A DNA stretch of 64,000 nt, from NCBI GenBank assembly GCA_031178065.1, contig JAPSJS010000001.1:1-64000 (forward strand), read 5' to 3'. Origin of the DNA: Altererythrobacter sp. GTDB taxonomy: Bacteria > Pseudomonadota > Alphaproteobacteria > Sphingomonadales > Sphingomonadaceae. Shown here piece by piece: positions 7,621-15,348 of the stretch. Under the pieces are notes generated by a model, which saw only the letters and a list, made by a program, of their open reading frames with translations, did not search any database and was not told where the DNA came from. Position numbers and translations under genes: made by a program. Within the stretch, counting starts at the first letter, position 1, and each line of letters opens with the position of its first letter.

Positions 7621-10377
7621 TCAGAACTTGTAGCTCAGGCCGAGCAGGTAGCGACGGCCGTAGCGTTGATAGTCGATGACCCGGCGCAGATCGCCGTTCT
7701 CGTACGTGATGAACGGCTCGTCCGTCAGGTTCTGGCCCTGCAGCAGAATGCCGAGACCTTCCAACGGCCCGTCCTGGAACTCGTAGCCGATCTGGGCATC
7801 GATGATCGTTTCGCCCTTGGCCGTGCGGTTCACGCGCGACACGCCGAAACCGACCACTTCGGCCAGGAACTTGGAACGGTGCCGAACGCTCGCGCGTGCG
7901 GAGAAGCCGCTCTTCTCGAAATAGACCGTTCCGTTCGCCACGTGCTTCGACAGGCCCGGCAGCGGCTGCGACGGGTTGTTCGGGTCCGGCTGGATGCTGC
8001 TTTCCGTATAGGAATAGCTGCCCACCACCCCGAAGCCTTCGAGTGCCCCGGTGAACAGGGTGAACGGCAGGGTCCCGGAAAGCTCGAGCCCGTAGATCGT
8101 GCCGCCCGAGCCATTGGCCGGCGCATTCACACGGCCGAGGAAGGTCCCCGGCTCCGGCCCTTCACCCGGCGGCGGCGTGTAATCGAAGCCGGTGAAGTCG
8201 TAGAGGATGTTCTGATTGTAGATGTAGGTCTCGAGGTACTTGTAGAACCCCGCCACGGCGACATAGGCCTCCGGGCTGAAATAGTGTTCGTACGAGATAT
8301 CGACCGAATCCGCGATCCACGGCCGTGCGTTCGGGTTGCCGCCGTCGCCGCTGAAGAATGAATTGGTCGGGTCGGTCGAGTTGTAGAACGCGTCCGTCGT
8401 GCCGAAGTTGAACGAGGCCTTCATCTGCTCCATCCGCGGCCGTGCGAGTGTGCGCGCCAGGCCGAAGCGGAGCACGTTCGAATCGTCGAATCGGAACGAG
8501 AGGTTCATGCTCGGCAGGAGTTCGGTGTACTTCGAGCCCTCGTTCACCGCGATGTTGCCGTTCGCGAAGCCCTCCGAGCTCTGATCGGTGTAGACGACCT
8601 GCAGCCCGATGTTGCCGGTAAGCGAGCCGTTATCGCCGACCGGCTGGTCGATGTTCGCCTTCACCCAGCCCGTCAGCACGTCCTCGTTGACGGACCAGCC
8701 TTTGACGCCGACGTCGTTGTTGGTGTTGCGGATGAGGTCGTAGATGCCGCTGTCGATCAGCTTGATCGGATCGTAGGCGACCATTCCCGGAATGCCGAGA
8801 TAGGCGAGCTCGGTCGGATCGAGCAGCGCGTCCTGCGGAATGGGAACGCTGGTGTTGTGATCCGGATCGGCAACGTTGGCCGCGAGGCTCAGGAAGAACT
8901 CGTCCGGCGTGTAGCTCTTGGAGCGCATCGTGAAGTTGGCGCCGACCTCGATGCTGTCGATGCCGCCGCCGAGCGCGTAATTGGCGCTGCCGCGGAAGGC
9001 GGTGATCTCGTCCTTGATGCTCGGCATGTTGAGGTAGCCGTCCTGGCCGCCGGGGACGATGTCGGCGCCCCAGCCTTGCGGGCTGGTGAGCTGGATCAGG
9101 CCGGGATCGCTGTAGTCGAGATCGGTATCGAAGCGGTAGAAGCCCTCGGGGTCGAACGTGAAGCCGATGGTGTCGTAGGGACCGCTACCTGCGCCGCGCG
9201 ATGTACCGGAATACGTTTCGAGGATCGTATCCGTGCGGTCGACGCGCGAGTAGCTGACATCGCCCACCAGCGTCCAGCGTCCGGTTTCGTATTCCGCATT
9301 CCAGCCGAACGAATATAGATCGGAGTCGCGCGTGTTCGCATCGTTGCGGACGAGGCCCTTGACGCCGGCGAAGGTGCCTTCGGTGACCAGGCCGTCCTCG
9401 ACCGTATAGCCCGGCTGCAGCGCGAGGCCGCCCCAGAGGAGCGGAAGCTCGATCCCGCGCAGGATCTGGTCGTCCTTGAACTTCGAGTAGTACGCATCGA
9501 TGCGCGTGTTGAAGTTGCTGCTGGGCTGGAATTCGATCGAGCCGATCGCGCCAGTGCGGGTGAGCTCGTTCGATTGCACGTAGGGCTTGGAGCCCCCGAT
9601 GACGAGGGGACCGCCGTCGCTGACAGTCGGATAGCCCCAGCTGTTGTAACGCTCGATCTGGCTCGGCGAGACCATGTGGGCGGCGCCCAACATGACGCCG
9701 ATCGTGTCGTTGGCGAACTGGTCGATATACGTCCCGCTGACACGATAGCCGGTGTCGGTGGAGCCCGAATTCAACTCGCCCAGCGAAACCTTCTCGCCCC
9801 GCGCGCTGACGCTGAGCGCCCGGCGCCCGTATTCGAGCGGGCGGATGGTGCGCAGGTCGACCGTGCCCGACAGGCCCTGTCCGATCAGGCCGGAATGGGG
9901 GGTCTTGTAGACATCGACGCGCCCGATCAGTTCGGACGGGTACTGATCGAATTCGATGCCGCGGTTGTCGCCGGTCGTGACCTGTTCCCGCCCGTTGAGC
10001 AGGGTGGTCGAGAAGTCCGGCGCAAGGCCGCGAATACTGATCGCCTGCGCGCGGCCGTCGATGCGCTGCGCGGTGAGGCCCGGAAGGCGGGCGATCGCCT
10101 CGGCGATGCTGTTGTCGGGGAGCTTTCCGATATCCTCGGCAGAGATCGACTCGACGATGACGTCCATCTCGCGCTTGGTCTCGATCGATTCGGCCAGCGC
10201 GGCCCGATAGCCGGAGACGATGATGACATCGTCGGCAGCCTGCGCGTCGGCCTGCTCGCCCCGCTGTTCGGCGGCGGCTTCGTCCTGCGCGAAAGCGGGA
10301 GCGGCACCGGCGGCGGCCAAGGCGAACATGGCCGTGCCGCGCAGCAACAGCTTCCGCATGTCGATGAAATTCGTCAT
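7621..10377 (-). CDS. TonB-dependent outer-membrane receptor (oligosaccharide uptake)
   Basis: TonB-dependent receptor of 918 aa. A signal peptide (LLLRGTAMFALAAAGAAPAFA) is followed by a plug domain (DVIIVSGYRAALAESIETK, IAEAIARLPGLTAQRIDGRA, ISIRGLAPDFSTTLLNGRE, GQGLSGTVDLRT) and a 22-strand barrel ending in an aromatic C-terminus (YLLGLSYKF). The plug pattern is that of the TonB-Xanth-Caul subfamily, which often serves glycan uptake in Caulobacter and sphingomonads. ATG 10377 is chosen because GGAGGGG precedes it. Divergent from the amylase/glucosidase operon across a 417-bp regulatory gap, it is probably induced with it. Confidence 0.9.
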   Translation of the reverse strand: MTNFIDMRKLLLRGTAMFALAAAGAAPAFAQDEAAAEQRGEQADAQAADDVIIVSGYRAALAESIETKREMDVIVESISAEDIGKLPDNSIAEAIARLPGLTAQRIDGRAQAISIRGLAPDFSTTLLNGREQVTTGDNRGIEFDQYPSELIGRVDVYKTPHSGLIGQGLSGTVDLRTIRPLEYGRRALSVSARGEKVSLGELNSGSTDTGYRVSGTYIDQFANDTIGVMLGAAHMVSPSQIERYNSWGYPTVSDGGPLVIGGSKPYVQSNELTRTGAIGSIEFQPSSNFNTRIDAYYSKFKDDQILRGIELPLLWGGLALQPGYTVEDGLVTEGTFAGVKGLVRNDANTRDSDLYSFGWNAEYETGRWTLVGDVSYSRVDRTDTILETYSGTSRGAGSGPYDTIGFTFDPEGFYRFDTDLDYSDPGLIQLTSPQGWGADIVPGGQDGYLNMPSIKDEITAFRGSANYALGGGIDSIEVGANFTMRSKSYTPDEFFLSLAANVADPDHNTSVPIPQDALLDPTELAYLGIPGMVAYDPIKLIDSGIYDLIRNTNNDVGVKGWSVNEDVLTGWVKANIDQPVGDNGSLTGNIGLQVVYTDQSSEGFANGNIAVNEGSKYTELLPSMNLSFRFDDSNVLRFGLARTLARPRMEQMKASFNFGTTDAFYNSTDPTNSFFSGDGGNPNARPWIADSVDISYEHYFSPEAYVAVAGFYKYLETYIYNQNILYDFTGFDYTPPPGEGPEPGTFLGRVNAPANGSGGTIYGLELSGTLPFTLFTGALEGFGVVGSYSYTESSIQPDPNNPSQPLPGLSKHVANGTVYFEKSGFSARASVRHRSKFLAEVVGFGVSRVNRTAKGETIIDAQIGYEFQDGPLEGLGILLQGQNLTDEPFITYENGDLRRVIDYQRYGRRYLLGLSYKF

Positions 10378-10794
10378 TTTATCTACCCCTCCAATACCGG
10401 CCGGGCACCCCACCCGCACGATCTTTGCCTCCAAGCAGCCATTCGGCGCCGGACCGGCGCACAAGGGTGAGAAATGGGCTGCCTCGTCTCTCCACTGCCG
10501 ACCTCAGGTCGAGCTTTTTTGCGTCCGGGGCGCGCGCACTTTTCACACGCCTTCCGATTTCACAAATTAGTGCAAATTTATGACATCAGTGCAAGCTCAA
10601 AATTCGTTTGGCCCTACCAACCTCAGAAACTCGGAAACGCGACTGTTAATATTATCTTTGAAAATCAATTTATTATGAAACCAACCACAGCATCTAACGA
10701 GACGCTTGACGCGCCGCCTCACCTCTGCAAACATTTGCAAAAGAGGGGCGCTGTTCCCTTTAAGCAACATGCACGGACGAGGGAGAGGGCGAAA
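10378..10794. promoter_or_regulatory. Divergent regulatory region of the glucan locus
   Basis: This 417-bp gap separates the leftward TonB receptor from the rightward amylase. It is markedly more AT-rich than its surroundings between about 10540 and 10690 and should hold both promoters. It contains one inverted-repeat operator (10726-10739) and AT-rich half-sites such as TGCAAATTTA near 10571. I see no gene; the track ORF starting at 10474 is an N-terminal over-extension of the amylase. Confidence 0.65.
10726..10739. promoter_or_regulatory. Candidate LacI-family operator TGCAAA-CA-TTTGCA
   Basis: Perfect 6-bp inverted arms TGCAAA/TTTGCA with a 2-bp centre (TGCAAACATTTGCA), 55 bp before the amylase start. 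The shape fits LacI/GalR-family operators, and a LacI gene lies at 14246-15259 in the same locus, so it is the likely binder. Confidence 0.6.
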
Positions 10795-12603
10795 ATGGGG
10801 TCGATTCAGAGGCTGATGTTCAGCGCCGGACTGGCCACGCTCGCCGCGGCACCGCTAGCAGCCGAGTCCTTTCGCGACCGCCCCCCGGAAGAGGAGGTCG
10901 TCTACTTCGTCCTGCCCGATCGCTTCGCAAACGGCGACGAGACGAACGACCGCGGCGGCATCGGCGGCGAGCGGCTCGACCACGGCTTCGACCCGGCTCA
11001 CAAGGGCTTCTATCATGGCGGCGATCTCGCCGGGCTGACGGAGCGGCTGGACTATATCCAGTCGCTCGGCGCGACGGCCATCTGGCTCGGTCCGATCTAC
11101 AAGAACAAGCCGGTCCAGGGTTCGCCCGGCAACGAATCCTCGGGCTACCACGGCTACTGGATTACCGATTTCACGCAGGTCGACCCGCATTTCGGGACGC
11201 GCGAGGATATGAAGCGGTTTGTCGATGCGGCCCATGCCCGGGACATGAAGGTCTACCTCGACATCATCACCAATCACACCGCCGACGTCATCAAGTACCG
11301 GGAATGTCCGCAGAACGACTGCGCCTATCGCAGCCACGCGGACTATCCCTATTCGACGCGCGGCGATGCCGGAGGCCAGCGGATCAACCAGGGCTTCTCG
11401 GGCGTCGAGGAGCAGACGGAAGAGAATTTCGCCAGGCTGACCAGCACCGATCACGCCTACACGCCTTACGTGCCGGAGGGCGAAGAGGACGTGAAGGTCC
11501 CGGCCTGGCTCAACGACCCGATCTATTACCACAACCGCGGCGACACGACCTTCAGCGGCGAGAGCTCGACCTTCGGCGATTTTGCGGGGCTGGACGATCT
11601 CTTCACCGAAAACCCGCACGTCGTGCAGGGCTTCATCGACATCTTCGGCACCTGGATCGACGATTTCGGCATCGACGGCTTCCGCATCGACACCGCGCGG
11701 CACGTAAATCCGGAATTCTGGCAAGCCTTCGTGCCCGCCATGCTGGAGCGAGCCGAGGCGCGCGGCATTCCCAACTTCCATATCTTCGGCGAAGTCTACG
11801 ACGGCGATCCCGGAGCGCTGGCCCGCTTCACCCGCGTCGACGGCTTTCCAAGCGTGCTCGACTTCGCGTTCCAGTCGACCGTGACCGAGGTTGTGGCGAA
11901 AGGCGCGCCGACGGCCGGCCTCGCTCGGCTCTTTACTGCGGATGCGCTCTATGAAGGCGGGGCCGATGCGGCGAAGCGCCTGCCGACTTTCCTCGGCAAT
12001 CACGACATGGGCCGTTTCGCCCGCTTCGTGCGCGAGGCGCACCCCGAAGCTACCGACGAGGAAATGCTGAAGCGCGTGATTCTCGGCCATGCGATGATGT
12101 TCTTCTCGCGCGGCGTGCCGGTGATCTATTATGGCGACGAGCAGGGCTTCGTCGGCGACGGCGGCGATCAGGACGCGCGTGCCGACATGTTCCCGAGCCG
12201 GGTCGCGAGTTATAACGACAACGACCTCGTCGGCACCGATGCCACGACGGCCGAGGCGAACTTCGACATGCGTCACCCGCTCTACGAAGCCATTGCCGGC
12301 ATGGCGAAAGTGCGCGGCTCCGATCCGGCGCTGCGTTCCGGCGACCAGATTATCCGCGCCTATAGCGACGAACCGGGCATCTTCGCCTTCTCCCGCCATA
12401 TCGCCGGCACGCGGGGCGAGACGCTGGCCGTGTTCAACACGAGCGCCAAGCCGATCACCGCGCAGGTGCAGGTTGACGCGGGCTCCCTCGCCTGGACGTC
12501 GCTGCATGGCCAGTGCGCCGCGACCGCGACTGCGCCCGGAAGCTATCGCGTGGAGCTCGCGCCGCTCGAATACCTCGTTTGCAAGTCGGAGGCCGCACAA
12601 TGA
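10795..12603 (+). CDS. Periplasmic GH13 alpha-amylase-family enzyme
   Basis: Glycoside hydrolase family 13 protein of 602 aa with a signal peptide (LMFSAGLATLAAAPLAAES), so probably periplasmic. The (beta/alpha)8 barrel shows the GH13 regions in order: LDIITNHTAD, DGFRIDTARH (nucleophile Asp), IFGEVYDG (acid/base Glu) and FLGNHDMGR (third Asp). It should cleave alpha-1,4 links in starch, maltodextrin or cyclodextrin; the exact subfamily is uncertain. ATG 10795 is chosen since the signal peptide begins there and a GAGGGA site precedes it. It is coupled to the next gene by an ATGA overlap. Confidence 0.9.
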   Translation: MGSIQRLMFSAGLATLAAAPLAAESFRDRPPEEEVVYFVLPDRFANGDETNDRGGIGGERLDHGFDPAHKGFYHGGDLAGLTERLDYIQSLGATAIWLGPIYKNKPVQGSPGNESSGYHGYWITDFTQVDPHFGTREDMKRFVDAAHARDMKVYLDIITNHTADVIKYRECPQNDCAYRSHADYPYSTRGDAGGQRINQGFSGVEEQTEENFARLTSTDHAYTPYVPEGEEDVKVPAWLNDPIYYHNRGDTTFSGESSTFGDFAGLDDLFTENPHVVQGFIDIFGTWIDDFGIDGFRIDTARHVNPEFWQAFVPAMLERAEARGIPNFHIFGEVYDGDPGALARFTRVDGFPSVLDFAFQSTVTEVVAKGAPTAGLARLFTADALYEGGADAAKRLPTFLGNHDMGRFARFVREAHPEATDEEMLKRVILGHAMMFFSRGVPVIYYGDEQGFVGDGGDQDARADMFPSRVASYNDNDLVGTDATTAEANFDMRHPLYEAIAGMAKVRGSDPALRSGDQIIRAYSDEPGIFAFSRHIAGTRGETLAVFNTSAKPITAQVQVDAGSLAWTSLHGQCAATATAPGSYRVELAPLEYLVCKSEAAQ

Positions 12604-14237
12604 TCGGCGGACAGCAGCAGATTCTCGACGCTGTGGCGCCGACCTCGGCGGAGGTCAGGCCCTGGTGGAAAGGCGCCGTGGTCTACCAGATCTACCCGCG
12701 CAGCTTCGCGGATTCGAACGGCGACGGGATCGGCGACCTGCCCGGCATCACCGAACGGCTGGATCACATCGCCTCGCTCGGGGTCGACGCGATCTGGCTG
12801 TCGCCGTTCTTCACCTCGCCGATGAAGGACTTCGGCTACGACATCGCCGATTATTGCGACGTCGATCCGATCTTCGGGACTCTCGCGGATTTCGATCGGA
12901 TGCTCGCCCGCGCGCACGAACTCGGCCTCAAGGTTCTGGTCGATCAGGTCTACTGCCATACCTCGGACCACCACGCCTGGTTCGCGGAGAGCCGGTCCAG
13001 CCGCGACAATCCCAAGGCGGACTGGTACGTCTGGGCCGAAGCGAAAGCGGACGGATCTCCGCCCAACAACTGGCAGTCGGTCTTCCACGGATCGAGCTGG
13101 ACGTGGGACGAACGCCGCGGCCAGTATTACCTGCACAATTTCTTGCCGTCGCAGCCGGACCTCAACGTCCACAATCCGGGGGTGCAGGAAGCCCTGCTCC
13201 AGACCGCCCGCTTCTGGCTCGACCGCGGGGTCGATGGCTTCCGGCTCGATGCGCTCAACTTCCTGATGCACGACCCTGCGCTGACCGACAATCCGCCGGT
13301 CGAGAACGCGCCGGAACGGGCGCGCCCCTTCGACCGGCAGCATCATTTCCATAACCAGTCGCACCCGGACATCCCCGAGTTCCTGACCCGGCTGCGCAAG
13401 GTCATCGACGGCTACGGCGCCGACTTGTTCACCGTGGCCGAAGTCGGCGGCGAGCAGGCGGACCGGGAGATGAAGCTGTTCACGCAAGGGCCGGGTCGGC
13501 TGAACAGCGCTTACGGCTTCAACTTCCTCTACGAGAAGACCCTGACGCCGGAACTGATCGAGCGGACGATCGGCCTCTGGCCAGGAGACGAGGGCGAGGG
13601 ATGGCCGAGCTGGGCCTTCTCCAACCACGACGCTCCCCGCGGCGTATCCCGCTGGCTCGCCGCACGGGACCGCGACGCCCTTGCCCGCTTACTTCTGCTG
13701 CTATTGCTGACGCTGCGCGGGAACGTGTTCCTCTATCAGGGCGAGGAACTGGGCCTGCCCCAGGCCGAGGTTCCCTTCGAACGCCTCCAGGATCCCGAGG
13801 CGATTGCCAACTGGCCGAACGGGCAGGGCCGCGACGGCGCCCGCACCCCCATGCCCTGGACGGGTGACGCGCTGCACGCCGGCTTTTCGGCCGTCGAGCC
13901 GTGGCTTCCGGTCGATCCGGAGCACGTGCCCCTGGCGGTAGACCGACAGGAAGCGCGGGCGGACTCCATCCTCAACCTTACGCGTCGCCTGGTGACGTTC
14001 CGCAAACGCCACTCAGCCCTGAAGGTCGGAGATTTCCGTCCGGTCGCCGTTCCGCGTCCCTTGCTCGCCTTCGAGCGCAGCGACGACAGCGAGCGCCTGC
14101 TGTGCGTCTTCAACCTCGCGGACGAGCCAGTGCAATGGACCTTGCCTGAGGGCTGGCATGTCATCGAACGCACGGGCGGTGAGGCCGATGGAGCGATGCC
14201 GCCGCTCTCCGGCTTGGTGGCGCAGCGGGTGGTATGA
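12600..14237 (+). CDS. GH13 alpha-glucosidase (oligo-1,6/maltose-type)
   Basis: Glycoside hydrolase of 545 aa. The N-terminus WWKGAVVYQIYPRSF followed by DSNGDGIGDLPGI is the hallmark of the alpha-glucosidase/oligo-1,6-glucosidase group of GH13. Catalytic residues sit in DGFRLDALNF (Asp), FTVAEVGG (Glu) and SNHDAPRG (Asp). There is no signal peptide, so it is cytoplasmic and would hydrolyse imported maltose and maltodextrins to glucose. Its ATG overlaps the amylase stop (ATGA). The 3' end stops eight bases short of the convergent LacI gene. Confidence 0.9.
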   Translation: MIGGQQQILDAVAPTSAEVRPWWKGAVVYQIYPRSFADSNGDGIGDLPGITERLDHIASLGVDAIWLSPFFTSPMKDFGYDIADYCDVDPIFGTLADFDRMLARAHELGLKVLVDQVYCHTSDHHAWFAESRSSRDNPKADWYVWAEAKADGSPPNNWQSVFHGSSWTWDERRGQYYLHNFLPSQPDLNVHNPGVQEALLQTARFWLDRGVDGFRLDALNFLMHDPALTDNPPVENAPERARPFDRQHHFHNQSHPDIPEFLTRLRKVIDGYGADLFTVAEVGGEQADREMKLFTQGPGRLNSAYGFNFLYEKTLTPELIERTIGLWPGDEGEGWPSWAFSNHDAPRGVSRWLAARDRDALARLLLLLLLTLRGNVFLYQGEELGLPQAEVPFERLQDPEAIANWPNGQGRDGARTPMPWTGDALHAGFSAVEPWLPVDPEHVPLAVDRQEARADSILNLTRRLVTFRKRHSALKVGDFRPVAVPRPLLAFERSDDSERLLCVFNLADEPVQWTLPEGWHVIERTGGEADGAMPPLSGLVAQRVV

Positions 14238-14245
14238 CCGGCGCG

Positions 14246-15259
14246 TCAGCCGCCGCAGGATTCCCGCACGATCAGATCGGTCGGCATGCGCTCCGACCGC
14301 ATGTCGCCGACGCTGCTCGAATCGAGCAGCTTGGACACGAGCAGGCGGCCCGCGCGCGCAGTGTCCTGCGATACGGTGGTGAGCGCGGGGCGGCTGTAGC
14401 GGGCGAACGGCACGTCGTCGTAGCCGACGACCGACACGTCGCCCGGAACGTCGCGCCCCGCCCGCTGAAGCGCGCGTATCGCGCCGAGCGCGATCAGGTC
14501 GCTCGCGGCCACGATGCCGTCGAAGTCGAGCCCGCGGCTGATCAGCGCATCGACGGTCGCTTCGGAGGACTCGACCGTGAAATGGGCGGGCACCATCAGC
14601 GCCCGATCCTGCGGCAGCCCGGCCTGATCCAGGGCCTCGAGATAGCCGCGCAGCCGCTGCGTGACCTCCGGCGCCTCGCTGTCGCCGAGAAAGATGATGC
14701 GCCGGCGACCCAGGCGGATCAGGTGCATCGTGGCGCGACGGCCGCCCACCAGATTGTCGCTCCCGACGGAGCAGTATTGTTGGTCCGGAAGCTTGGCCCC
14801 CCAGACGACGAAGCGGTCGTCGCGCTCCATCAGCCGGTTCAGCGAGTGGTGCAGCGTGCTCTGACCGAGGAAGACCGCGCCGTCGGCCCGGCTGGTGTTC
14901 ATCGCCTTCGAAAGATCGTCGAAGCTGGTCGGCGTGAAATGGCTGACCAGCACGTCGCAGCCGCGAGCGCGGGCGGCATCGCTGACGCCAGCGAACAACT
15001 CGAGAAAGAACGGGTCGTCGATCTGCCCTTCCCGCCCCTGCGGGCGCGGAATGATGATGGCGATGGTGCCGTTCGCGCCGATCGGACCTGCCGGCATGTA
15101 GCGGCGGAACGGGTAGTCATGCTCGCGCGCCAGCTTCCAGATGAGCTGCTTGGTGCGCGCATTGACCGAAGGGCTGTCGTTGAGAGCCCGGCTGGCGGTG
15201 GAGATCGACACTCCTGCCAGCTTGGCGATATCCTCCAGCCTCGTGCTGCGTCCGGCCAT
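14246..15259 (-). CDS. LacI-family transcriptional regulator
   Basis: Regulator of 337 aa with an N-terminal LacI helix-turn-helix (RLEDIAKLAGVSISTASRAL) and a periplasmic-binding-protein-like sensor domain (GTIAIIIPRP, FVVWGAKLPDQQYCSVGSDN, DGIVAASDLIALGAI). It lies inside the glucan locus, convergent with the glucosidase and divergent from GH97. The most likely role is repression of the TonB receptor, amylase and GH97 promoters until a maltodextrin or glucose signal binds. TGCAAA/TTTGCA-type sites occur in both flanking promoter regions. Confidence 0.88.
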   Translation of the reverse strand: MAGRSTRLEDIAKLAGVSISTASRALNDSPSVNARTKQLIWKLAREHDYPFRRYMPAGPIGANGTIAIIIPRPQGREGQIDDPFFLELFAGVSDAARARGCDVLVSHFTPTSFDDLSKAMNTSRADGAVFLGQSTLHHSLNRLMERDDRFVVWGAKLPDQQYCSVGSDNLVGGRRATMHLIRLGRRRIIFLGDSEAPEVTQRLRGYLEALDQAGLPQDRALMVPAHFTVESSEATVDALISRGLDFDGIVAASDLIALGAIRALQRAGRDVPGDVSVVGYDDVPFARYSRPALTTVSQDTARAGRLLVSKLLDSSSVGDMRSERMPTDLIVRESCGG

Positions 15260-15348
15260 TATGCAAATTTTGCCACAAACATTTTCATAAGCCGAATTGC
15301 GCAGCGTCGCGCGGATTTTGCAACCCGGATTTTGCAGGGAGCCGAGCC
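15260..15348. promoter_or_regulatory. lacI-GH97 divergent promoter with TTTGCA repeats
   Basis: This 89-bp divergent gap holds GCAAATTTTGC (15263-15273) just before the LacI start. Two direct copies of GGATTTTGCA (15313-15322 and 15327-15336) with 14-bp periodicity lie just before the GH97 start. The shared TTTGCA core matches half of the operator at 10726, pointing to autoregulation and GH97 control by the LacI protein. Confidence 0.5.
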
